From CBDCGJ01 sp965238305 (lineage in GTDB: Bacteria; Pseudomonadota; Alphaproteobacteria; GCA-2731375), in contig CBDEHK010000001.1 of assembly GCA_965238305.1 (NCBI GenBank), forward strand, positions 2,170,001 to 2,234,000: a DNA stretch of 64,000 nucleotides, written 5' to 3'. Shown piece by piece: positions 26,385-34,284 of the stretch. Position numbers and translations under genes: made by a program. The notes below the pieces were generated by a model, which was not told where the DNA came from, did not search any database, and saw only the letters and a program-made list of their open reading frames with translations. Each line of letters opens with the position of its first letter. Within the stretch, counting starts at the first letter, position 1.

Positions 26385-26936
26385 ATGGGAATAAAATCTA
26401 GTTTCACCGTTATATTGGTGGCTGGTGTGGCAATTTTCACCGCCGCAGGTGCGGTTGCTAGCGGTATGACCGACTGCGCCCGTGATGCGGCGAGCGATGA
26501 TTTGGCAGCCAAGACCGTGTTCCAACGGGCGCTACGCGATCTAATTATACAAGAGCGGCCAGAATTCAAGGAACTGGCCAGCCTAAATAGCGATTTGCAG
26601 ATCGCTTACGGGGAAGCCAGATTTGTGCGGATTGAGTATTTGCTGCGTTATCAACCAGCCCGGATCGACGCCAAGAAGGGCATTGGCAAACTTAGTAATT
26701 TCGCCTGGAGCGATAAAGACGAGAAGGCGTTCCTGCGCGCCAGCGTCAATAATAATCGCCAACGACAATTGGATTCATTGAAATCGCGCAATGAAAGTCA
26801 TCCCGATTGGCCCGACATGCGGCAATATTTTAAAGTCGAGCTATCTCAAAGCGACAACTTCAAAAAGGTTTTGGCTAGTTTTGACGCGCGTCGAAAACAA
26901 ATAGAAACGACGCTCCATAATTGCGTGACGTCATAA
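26385..26936 (+). CDS. Unrecognised secreted protein between two palindromic repeats
   Basis: A 183-aa protein with an apparent Sec signal peptide (hydrophobic residues about 7-25, cleavage near GAVAS). The mature part is charged and mostly helical with two cysteines, C31 and C180, that could form a disulfide joining the two ends. I do not recognise a family. The general look (small, secreted, helical, terminal cysteines) resembles LprI-like or DUF1311 proteins, but the motifs are absent. Repeat copies 1 and 2 lie about 165 nt upstream and 16 nt downstream, which may point to transfer as a unit. Confidence 0.65.
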   Translation: MGIKSSFTVILVAGVAIFTAAGAVASGMTDCARDAASDDLAAKTVFQRALRDLIIQERPEFKELASLNSDLQIAYGEARFVRIEYLLRYQPARIDAKKGIGKLSNFAWSDKDEKAFLRASVNNNRQRQLDSLKSRNESHPDWPDMRQYFKVELSQSDNFKKVLASFDARRKQIETTLHNCVTS

Positions 26937-26951
26937 TCTGCAGACCCAGAT

Positions 26952-27024
26952 GGCCTACTTACTCCGACCCGATATCCCTACCTAAAAAAATTATTCGGAA
27001 TATCGGGTCGGAGTAAGTAAGGCC
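26952..27024. repeat. Palindromic repeat family, copy 2
   Basis: Arms at 26952-26975 and 27000-27024 match along 24 nt, with a single-base bulge near the outer end (GGCC-T-TACTTACTCCGACCCG). The loop is 24 nt and A/T-rich. The repeat supplies the stop codon and last ~21 codons of the leftward fragment ending at 26959. Confidence 0.85.
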
Positions 27025-27525
27025 GAGTAACACAAACTGCCACGTCGGCCAAACCGGATGGGTATTGCCTTCGTCATAAAACTTTTCGCTCAGGCTATTT
27101 TTCAGCAAAGTAATGACCGCAAAGCCGTTTTTGGCGCGATAGCTCATTTCCGGCAGATTAAGCATTTCTGTACTATCCAAAGGCGTATCAGCTAACCATA
27201 TGATAATGCTGGTGTCGGCTTTGATACCAGTGGGTTTGCTAAAAGGAATAGCGCTATGGCCGATGCAACGGGCATTGACACCGCGCCCGCCGGCATAAGA
27301 GCCATCGCCATAAACGATACCCAAATGGATGTAGCCCCAATACCAATAATTCGATTTGTAGATGTCGACAACATCGTCCCACATCGGCAAATTGATCGGC
27401 CAGAAGATGCGGAAAAATCCGGCGCCATCGACTTTTGCCGCCTTGACCAATTCGTCGGGGACCGAGAGGTAATAATTACGGAAAATAGTGTCGTGAAGCC
27501 GTTGCGATATTATTGCGCCACTAGA
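26959..27525 (-). pseudogene. Fragment resembling an ABC sugar-permease EAA loop, disrupted
   Basis: An open frame with no good start, bounded upstream by TAG at 27526-27528. The first part (FRNYYLSVPDELVKAAKVDGAGFFRIFWPINLP) closely resembles the cytoplasmic EAA coupling loop of carbohydrate ABC permeases. After that the sequence is not permease-like (a Trp/Tyr-rich stretch, then unrecognised). The last ~21 codons are encoded by repeat copy 2. No matching ATPase or binding-protein gene is adjacent. It is best read as a decayed or rearranged remnant. An unknown short gene of independent origin is possible. Confidence 0.45.
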
Positions 27526-27561
27526 CTAGAATTTTTATCTGCGGGCAACAATAAATAAGCG

Positions 27562-28164
27562 CTATTGCGTATCTTCAACATTACCAACCATGTTGAGCGC
27601 GAGGGTGGCATAGCGGTCGGCTAATTCCGCGGGCGTCAACGGGCCATCGGCGCGATACCAGTCGGCGACGCTGGTGCACATAGTCATGATCGCCAGCACT
27701 GTTTCGTTTGGATGCGGGCAGTGGAAGGCTCTTGCTTGAATTCCATCATTGACGACACTTCTGAAAATCGCACCGATTTGGTCGCGCATGTCGATGGCTT
27801 CGCGATGGGCTGCATCGTCCAAGCTACGCAATTCGGAACTGCCGACAAAAGCTTCCGCCTGTCGTTCGCTATGCAGGGTGACATGGGCGCGGACAATGGC
27901 CGTCAATTGCGCTGCCGGATTTTGCGAGGCAGCCCGCCTTTCGGCCTCCAAAGACTTAATCAAATCGGCGGTGACGTCGATGATCAAGGTCCGCAGCACT
28001 TCCGATTTGGACGGGAAATAATAATAACAATGCGAAGTCGCCGAGCCGGCGCGAGCAGCTATATTACGCATCGAGGTGCCATGAAAACCCTGCTCGAAAA
28101 AAGCCTGGAGTGCAGCGACTAGAATAGCCTCCCGCCCGGCTAAGTTTTCCGCTGTGTGGGTCAA
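27562..28164 (-). CDS. TetR/AcrR family transcriptional regulator
   Basis: A 200-aa regulator with an N-terminal TetR helix-turn-helix (LQAFFEQGFHGTSMRNIAARAGSATSHCYYYFPSKSEVL) and a ligand-binding C-terminal half. It starts at TTG 28164, 2 nt after the amidohydrolase stop, so it is the second gene of that operon. A strong palindrome in front of the operon (29909-29951) is a probable binding site and would make the operon autoregulated. Confidence 0.88.
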   Translation of the reverse strand: MTHTAENLAGREAILVAALQAFFEQGFHGTSMRNIAARAGSATSHCYYYFPSKSEVLRTLIIDVTADLIKSLEAERRAASQNPAAQLTAIVRAHVTLHSERQAEAFVGSSELRSLDDAAHREAIDMRDQIGAIFRSVVNDGIQARAFHCPHPNETVLAIMTMCTSVADWYRADGPLTPAELADRYATLALNMVGNVEDTQ

Positions 28165-28166
28165 GG

Positions 28167-29900
28167 TTATTCGGCCGCGACAGTAAAGTTCGATGCGGGC
28201 TTGCCGGTGCCAAAACGAAGCAATTTACCGGAATAGGTTTCAGTCTGCTGGTCGTCGCGAATGGTGACTTCGCCGTTGACCAAGACGTAACGATAGCCTT
28301 TGGCGCGCTGGACCCGACGCCATTCACCGGCTGGCATATCGTGGACGATTTCGTCCGGCAGCACTTCCAGATTTTCATAGTCATAAACGATGATATCCGC
28401 CGGCGCGCCTTTTTTCAGCATCCCACGGCCTTCGAAACCGCCAAATTGCGCCGGCAAAGCGGACAGCCGCCAATGCGCTTCTTCCAAACTTATCATGTTG
28501 TGATCGCGGACAATCTTCACAATCGTTTCTGTCGGGTAGCGCCCGGCAGTCAGGAATTTCGTATGTGCACCGCCGTCGGAAACCCCGAACAAAACATAGG
28601 GGTCGTCGACAATTTCCTTCAGATATTCAATGCTGCCATTCGGTGGCGCAGCAAAAAATTCCGTTTCCAAATCCTCTTCCACGGCGATGTCCAGCATGAT
28701 ATCGACCGTATGTTTGCCGGTCTTTTCCGCGATCAAGGCCAAGGTATGATCCAGCCACTGCTGATTTTTTTCCAACTTCGGACCGACGACGACAATTTCC
28801 GGCAGCGGGCCGACGGCCGTGCGTGGCATCTTATCTTTCAACGCCTGGCGGCGTTTCGGATCGCCTAGTTTCTGCTTGCGTTCAGCCAAGGTGCCGGTGG
28901 TGGCTTCGCACCAGGCTTCAATATCGTCAAACAGGTTCCAGTTCTCGAAGGTGAAGGTGAAGCCGGCGTCGGTGGTCAGCCCTTGCCCGACCACCCGAAT
29001 GCCACGTTCGCGGCAGCTCTGGAGCCAATTTAATGTCCTGCGATGGATTTCTGGCTTGTTGTCAAAGGCCTGGACGACATTCATCAAAATCGGGCGGCCG
29101 GATATCTGCGCCATCTCTTCATAAAAGGCGCGGTCTTTTTCGTTGTCACCGGAGACCAGCAGCATCTGCATGAAACCTTCGTTGCGCTGTCGCAGCACCT
29201 TGGCGAATTCGCGGCAGGTATCGTCCTGCATGACATCGGTTGGCATCGGCGTGCCGTCGTAATCGCGCTGCACCGCCGCCGGCCCGTCTGGAAGCATCCG
29301 TTGCGCCGACCAGCCGCAGGCGCCGGCGTCCAAGGCCTCGTTTAGCAGGCGGCACATTTCCGCATGCTCTTCATCGTTCGGCATACGTCCAGCCTTGGCA
29401 CCTTCCATCCCCAAGACCCAGATCAGCAGCGGGCTGATTGGCACATAGGGTAGCACATTCATCGCTTTTGGCGCGCGTTCGACACTATCGAGGAACTCCG
29501 GGAAGGTAGTCCAATCCCAAGGCATGCCAGCCTGCATGGAGGGCAGGGGGATCGCTTCGACCCGGGTCATAGACAACATCGCGCGGTCGCGCTCTTCCGG
29601 CCGCACCGGGGCAAATCCAAATCCGCAATTGCAGATCACCACTGAAGTAATGCCGTGCCAGCCGGAAATCGTGCAATAGGGGTCCCAGAAGAGCTGCGCG
29701 TCATAGTGGGTGTGTAGATCGATAAAGCCGGGCGCCACGATCAGGCCCGTCGCGTCAATCACTTCTTCCCCATCGGCCGGGTCAATATGACCGATTTCAG
29801 CGATCAGGCCGTCCTTGATGCCAATATCGCCCCGATAACGCGGCAGTCGGCTGCCATCGATGATGATGCCGTTCGTAATTACTCGATCGTACCGCGCCAT
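28167..29900 (-). CDS. D-aminoacylase / N-acyl-D-amino-acid deacylase family amidohydrolase
   Basis: A 577-aa amidohydrolase-superfamily enzyme. Metal ligands HxH lie at H63/H65 in GFIDLHTHYDAQLFWDP. GITSVVICNCGFGFAPVRP is the D-aminoacylase signature with its cysteine ligand, and VSDGGAHTKFL supplies the catalytic Asp. The C-terminal segment (GAPADIIVYDYENLEVLPDEIVHDMPAGEWRRVQRAKG) is typical of this branch. The family removes acyl groups from N-acyl-D-amino acids or cleaves related amides. ATG 29900 uses a GGAG that lies in one arm of a palindrome. It is co-transcribed with the TetR regulator. Confidence 0.86.
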   Translation of the reverse strand: MARYDRVITNGIIIDGSRLPRYRGDIGIKDGLIAEIGHIDPADGEEVIDATGLIVAPGFIDLHTHYDAQLFWDPYCTISGWHGITSVVICNCGFGFAPVRPEERDRAMLSMTRVEAIPLPSMQAGMPWDWTTFPEFLDSVERAPKAMNVLPYVPISPLLIWVLGMEGAKAGRMPNDEEHAEMCRLLNEALDAGACGWSAQRMLPDGPAAVQRDYDGTPMPTDVMQDDTCREFAKVLRQRNEGFMQMLLVSGDNEKDRAFYEEMAQISGRPILMNVVQAFDNKPEIHRRTLNWLQSCRERGIRVVGQGLTTDAGFTFTFENWNLFDDIEAWCEATTGTLAERKQKLGDPKRRQALKDKMPRTAVGPLPEIVVVGPKLEKNQQWLDHTLALIAEKTGKHTVDIMLDIAVEEDLETEFFAAPPNGSIEYLKEIVDDPYVLFGVSDGGAHTKFLTAGRYPTETIVKIVRDHNMISLEEAHWRLSALPAQFGGFEGRGMLKKGAPADIIVYDYENLEVLPDEIVHDMPAGEWRRVQRAKGYRYVLVNGEVTIRDDQQTETYSGKLLRFGTGKPASNFTVAAE

Positions 29901-29908
29901 AGTAGTAT

Positions 29909-29951
29909 CTCCGAATTAGCGAAATTGAACGTATGTTCAAATATTCGGAGA
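29909..29951. promoter_or_regulatory. Nested palindrome: probable TetR operator over the SD of the deacylase operon
   Basis: The inner palindrome TTGAACgtatGTTCAA (29925-29940) has perfect 6-bp arms like TetR-family operators. It lies within outer arms TCTCCGAAT (29909-29917) and ATTCGGAGA (29943-29951), which are perfect 9-bp complements. The minus-strand copy of the gene-proximal arm contains the GGAG ribosome binding site of the gene starting at 29900. Confidence 0.6.
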
Positions 29952-30115
29952 ATTCTGTCAAGGCGGCATTTTTCAGTAGATCAATTCTCAATGCTGTGTT
30001 CCTGGCAAACCGTCAGTTATTGATCTGGAGCGGATATCAGAACGTCGTATTGGCAATCTGAGTAATAGCGATCTGAATGCTAATTTGATACGTTCTAAGG
30101 ATGTACAGGTAAATC

Positions 30116-30676
30116 ATGATGGGTTGGACAATGCGAGTACGCAGAATACTCACGATCAAGGATGTCGTTCATTCAGACCCATTTGGGCGCAGTTGTGATC
30201 CGATAACACGGATCGCAACAGCGGCGGTTGTCCACAATCCATGCGCCGGCAGTTACACCGAAGATCTGAGCGTGTTGTTTACTATTGGTGGGGCGCTTGG
30301 CGATCAATTGATGGCCGACATGGTTGGCGGGTTGTCCTGCTCGCCTGTCAATTATGGCAAGGCCGCGATTGTTGGGATGGCTGGTGATATCGAGCATGGT
30401 GGTGCCTTGATCCATCCCAAACTCGGTAAGCCAATGCGGGCGGCGGTGGGCGGCGGAAAATCGCTCATCCCGTCAAACGTAAAACTTGGCAATATTGGCA
30501 CCGCCATCGATGTTCCACTCGGCCACAAAGACGAAGCATGGTCATTCGATCATTTCGATACAATTGTGGTTTCCGTACCGGACGCACCGTTACCGGATGA
30601 GATTGTTGTGATAATGGCTGTCGCTGATGGCGGTCGTATCAATCCCCGGGTTGGCAGCGGGCCGATCACTGACTAA
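30116..30676 (+). CDS. DUF1185 (amino acid synthesis) family protein
   Basis: A 186-aa protein with the family segments VVHNPCAGSYTEDLSVLFTIGGALGDQLM, YGKAAIVGMAGDIEHGGALIHPKLGKPMRAAVGGGKSLIPSNVK and IDVPLGHKDEAW. DUF1185 members are listed as amino-acid-synthesis proteins, but their activity is not settled and they are often found beside catabolic amidohydrolase genes. The start may be any of ATG 30116, 30119 or 30131. It is divergent from the deacylase operon and 27 nt upstream of an MFS gene on the same strand. Confidence 0.84.
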   Translation: MMGWTMRVRRILTIKDVVHSDPFGRSCDPITRIATAAVVHNPCAGSYTEDLSVLFTIGGALGDQLMADMVGGLSCSPVNYGKAAIVGMAGDIEHGGALIHPKLGKPMRAAVGGGKSLIPSNVKLGNIGTAIDVPLGHKDEAWSFDHFDTIVVSVPDAPLPDEIVVIMAVADGGRINPRVGSGPITD

Positions 30677-30703
30677 ATTCTCACGAAATTGAAAGGAAGT
30701 AAT

Positions 30704-31864
30704 ATGGACATGAGGTGGGTGATCCTCGTGCTTTTGTTTGTGTCGCGTACTGGCCTGGGATTTCAATTTCAGACATTGGGTTCTGTCTCTAGCGAGTTGG
30801 TTGAAGAGCTTGGGCTAAATTACACCGAGATCGGCAGTCTGATCGGCCTGTTCATGGTGCCGGGAATGTTCCTTGCCATTCCAGCCGGGCTCGCCGGGCG
30901 CTTTATGTCAGATCGGTTCATTGTTGGTTTGGGATTGATGACCCTTGGGGCAGGCGGTGGTCTCGCCTCAATTGCTGAAAGTTTTGAATTATTGGCTGCC
31001 GCACGGCTGATTTGCGGGGTTGGTTTTGTCTTTTCCACTATCTTTTTCACAAAAATAGTTGCGGATTTGTTTGCGGGTAAAGAACTTGCGACGGCCATGG
31101 GTGCGTTTGTGATGTCTTGGCCATGCGGCATTGCGATGGGACAGATCGGCCATGGTTGGTTGGCGGCCAATTTCGATTGGCGAATGGCGTTTGTCGTGGC
31201 GTCAGCGTACTGCATTACGGGCGCTCTGTTAGTAATGATTTTCTGCCGAGAGATCCCCGGTGCAGCTAAGCAAACTGGCGGTTTTCGGTTTACGTTGAAC
31301 CGAAACGAAATTTTTCTGACACTGATCGCTTCGCTGGTCTGGGCCTTATTCAATGCCGGCTATGTTGTATATCTTAGCTTTGCCCCACGCGTCTTGGTTG
31401 CCGGCGGTTACGATACGGTTTCTGCTTTAGGCGTGATCAGTCTCGCCAGTTGGCTCATGATATTTTCCGGCGTGATCTGTGGTTTGATTGCAGACCGAAG
31501 TGGCAAAGCGGATTTAGTTCTCTATGTATGTATGGCTGCAGCCATCGTTGCCCTAATGATACTGTTCATAACGCCTTTGGCAATTCCCTCAAGTCTGTTG
31601 TTTGGATTGATGGGCATCGCGCCAGCCGGCGTGATTATGGCGTTAACAGCACAGGCCATGAAACCAGAGAATCGCGCCATCGGTATGGGATTATTTTTTA
31701 CAACATACTTCCTTGTCCAAGCTCCCGCGCCGGCCATTGCTGGCTGGCTTTACGATCTGTCCACGGACGAGTTTTGGCCAATACTTTTTGCTGCAGCGCT
31801 ATTTCTTTTTACGGCTATCGCGAACTTCGCATTTCGGATTGCGAAAAATCGTCTACCGATTTGA
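30704..31864 (+). CDS. MFS transporter (CynX/NarK-like)
   Basis: A 386-aa major-facilitator protein with about twelve hydrophobic segments. Motifs are GSLIGLFMVPGMFLAIPAGLAGRFMSDR (motif A region between TM2 and TM3) and AARLICGVGFVFSTIFFTKIVADLF. ATG 30704 has AAAGGAAG upstream, so the TTG at 30689 is rejected. With the DUF1185 gene before it, the likely role is uptake of the compound treated by the deacylase region. The substrate is not readable. Confidence 0.85.
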   Translation: MDMRWVILVLLFVSRTGLGFQFQTLGSVSSELVEELGLNYTEIGSLIGLFMVPGMFLAIPAGLAGRFMSDRFIVGLGLMTLGAGGGLASIAESFELLAAARLICGVGFVFSTIFFTKIVADLFAGKELATAMGAFVMSWPCGIAMGQIGHGWLAANFDWRMAFVVASAYCITGALLVMIFCREIPGAAKQTGGFRFTLNRNEIFLTLIASLVWALFNAGYVVYLSFAPRVLVAGGYDTVSALGVISLASWLMIFSGVICGLIADRSGKADLVLYVCMAAAIVALMILFITPLAIPSSLLFGLMGIAPAGVIMALTAQAMKPENRAIGMGLFFTTYFLVQAPAPAIAGWLYDLSTDEFWPILFAAALFLFTAIANFAFRIAKNRLPI

Positions 31865-32010
31865 AACAGTTTTCGCTTGTCGCTATTTGCCGACAATTCG
31901 GACTTTCAAATATCTTGTTTGGTGCTAGGCGTACTGCGGTCACCCAAGAAATCAGTTGCGGTGGCGGGGACTAGAGGTATATCGACCGATGCCAGCGAGG
32001 ATCTTGATTC

Positions 32011-33228
32011 TCACCAATTCAGGGCGCGCCAATCGTCGTCGGTACCCTGCACGGCTTTTTCCGCGTCATAGCTGAAGAGCCAGCGTTGTCCAGTCGGGAA
32101 GCCGTCTTGGGCGCTGGCTTGGGTTTTGGCGAAGCGGGCGTTGCGTTGGGCGATCTCTTCGGGCTCGTGCATATGAAACATGTGCTCGGCGGCGCGGGAT
32201 TGTGCTTGCACCCGATTGGCCCGGCGCAAGCGCAGGTCCTGATATTTCTCAAGCGCGGCTGGGATGTCGCTAGTTCGATCCGCTAGGCAACGTCCTAGGA
32301 CCCAGGCGTCTTCGATACTTTGCGCCGCCCCTTGGGCATGATAGGGCACCATGGCGTGGGCGGCGTCACCCATCAAAGCGATATGACCATCGACCCAGCG
32401 GTCCAACGGATTGCGATCGATCAGCGCGGTCATGAACAAACTGTCGGTACCGGCGATCAGCTCAAGCACCTGGCTGTTCCAGCCGGCATATTCGGCCAAG
32501 GCGGCATCGCGACTGCCGGTTTGCGACCAACTCTCCCTCGCCTGGGCGCTCAAGGGGCCGATGCCCACCCAGTTGAATAGATCGCCGCCGCGGACATAAT
32601 ACAGCACGGCGCTTCGGTGCGGGCCCATCCAGACATAGGAGTTTCTTTCGAACCCTACTTTCTTCGCAAATTCAACAGGCACCAAACCACGCCAAGCGAT
32701 ACAGCCGGTATTGTTTACCGGATCTTTGCCAAATACCTGTTCGCGTACGATAGAATGCAGGCCGTCGGCACCAACCAGGACATCGCCATTTTCGATGCTA
32801 TCATCAGCCAACGTGACTTCGACCTTGGTGCCGGCCTGCCGCACGGTGCGGACTTTCGCATCAAGTCGTATATTGTCGGTTTCCATCGCACCTACTATGA
32901 CATTCAGCAAATCGGCGCGATGAACATGAAGATATGGGGCGCCGAAAAACTCTTCTACCTTCGGCATCAACGGCGTCTGCAACAATACGTCACCGGATTT
33001 ATAGTCTTTGAAAATATGTGCTTCAGGTGCGACGCCAATTCGCTTTAGTTCGTCCATCAGACCAAGCGATCTCAGAATTCGGATACTGTTGGGACTTTGC
33101 TGCAGCCCGGCGCCGACTTCCGCTAGTTTTGACGCTTGTTCCAGAACAACATGCTCTATCCCGCCTTGTTGCAAGGTCAAGGATAAAGCGGCACCGCCGA
33201 TGCCACAGCCGATAATGATGACGCGCAC
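32011..33228 (-). CDS. FAD-dependent monooxygenase (salicylate hydroxylase-like)
   Basis: A 405-aa class A flavin monooxygenase, full length. IIIGCGIGGAALSLTLQQGG at the N-terminus binds FAD ADP-ribose, VGADGLHSIVREQV is the DG motif, and GDAAHAMVPYHAQGAAQSIEDAWVLGRCL is the GD box with the salicylate-hydroxylase type continuation. GTG 33228 follows AAGGAG. It has the same plan as the hydroxylase at 71, but the motifs differ and point to a different aromatic substrate. Confidence 0.86.
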   Translation of the reverse strand: MRVIIIGCGIGGAALSLTLQQGGIEHVVLEQASKLAEVGAGLQQSPNSIRILRSLGLMDELKRIGVAPEAHIFKDYKSGDVLLQTPLMPKVEEFFGAPYLHVHRADLLNVIVGAMETDNIRLDAKVRTVRQAGTKVEVTLADDSIENGDVLVGADGLHSIVREQVFGKDPVNNTGCIAWRGLVPVEFAKKVGFERNSYVWMGPHRSAVLYYVRGGDLFNWVGIGPLSAQARESWSQTGSRDAALAEYAGWNSQVLELIAGTDSLFMTALIDRNPLDRWVDGHIALMGDAAHAMVPYHAQGAAQSIEDAWVLGRCLADRTSDIPAALEKYQDLRLRRANRVQAQSRAAEHMFHMHEPEEIAQRNARFAKTQASAQDGFPTGQRWLFSYDAEKAVQGTDDDWRALNW

Positions 33229-33440
33229 GTCAATCTCCTTGGATTTTCCAGGTCGAGAGTTTTTCAGGAACTTCGCAAAAGACTATGACGATTTGCCGAG
33301 CGCTGACAAGAGAAGTCCAAAACCTGTAAGTATTAAACTCCGGAAAACACGGGCCAATTTATACCGCTAAGCATCCAGGGCATTACGGATCGCGTCCGCA
33401 AGATACGAGTATTATGTTGATGAAGGCCCTAAATAAAGGA

Positions 33441-34118
33441 TTATTGCTCTCCGGCAGCGTCACGGGCGATCGCAGCGACATGAATACGGGCGCAGTCGAT
33501 AAGGTCGAAACCGCAATCTATGCCGTCAAAAGCCAGAAACAGGTCAGTACCACCAAGCATCACGGCTTGCGCCCCTTGTTCATCGCACAAGCGTCGGCCG
33601 GCGGAAAAGAAGACCTCCCGCTGTGCCTCGTTGACTTCACATGAAACTGCCATATCAACATAACTTTGGTGCACCCGGTCCCTTTCGTCTGCGCTCGGCA
33701 ATACAATCTCGGTGGTGCCGAGACCACGGTAGAAATATGTTTCCATGACCGTCCGGGTGCCGATCAAGCCGACTTTTTCGATATCGCCGTTTGTTAGGGC
33801 CTGCGCGACTTCTTCGATTAGATCGATCACCGGCAAAGCAGATTGTTGTTTCAGTTCCCGGATGCAGAAGTGACCGGCGATGGAGGTAACAGCCAAAGCT
33901 TTGGCGCCAGCACGCTTTAGTCGGCCGCTCAGCTCGGAAAAAATTTCGACTTGCGCTGCTTGATCATTGGCAGCCAGATTTTTCAATAGGGTTGCGGCAT
34001 CAGCATGAGCAATTGTCAAGTCCAAATCCTGACCTCGTTCCGTCGATGCCTGGATGAGGCCACGATAATAATGGTCCGTTGCTGCCGGGCCGATACCGCC
34101 GATAAGACCAATATGCAT
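33441..34118 (-). CDS. Aspartate/glutamate racemase family protein
   Basis: A 225-aa Asp/Glu/hydantoin racemase-superfamily protein. MHIGLIGGIGPAATDHYYRGLI and a later VGLIGTRTVMETYFYRGLG fit the family. The segment around residue 77 reads KALAVTSIAGHFC, where a catalytic Cys is usually expected (CNTAH type), so the first catalytic cysteine seems missing. The second is not in the usual C-T form either (QAVMLGGTDLFL). It may be a non-racemase hydrolase or isomerase of the same fold, or an inactive member. Confidence 0.8.
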   Translation of the reverse strand: MHIGLIGGIGPAATDHYYRGLIQASTERGQDLDLTIAHADAATLLKNLAANDQAAQVEIFSELSGRLKRAGAKALAVTSIAGHFCIRELKQQSALPVIDLIEEVAQALTNGDIEKVGLIGTRTVMETYFYRGLGTTEIVLPSADERDRVHQSYVDMAVSCEVNEAQREVFFSAGRRLCDEQGAQAVMLGGTDLFLAFDGIDCGFDLIDCARIHVAAIARDAAGEQ

Positions 34119-34284
34119 GACCGAACTTCCCCAAATACCTCAGTTATCCATCATCTAGGACTTATTGCTTGCTTGGTGCAATATCCAAATTGATATCTCA
34201 GATACCTCGCGACAAATTTCTCTGAAGCAAATTATTCTGCTACTTTGATGCTTTATCGATGCACGTCCGATATAGGGGGGAACC

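Noticed and set aside
31450..31974. 174-codon plus-strand frame overlapping the MFS gene end
   Set aside because: Out-of-frame shadow of the MFS gene with composition unlike a protein. Only its tail is outside the gene.
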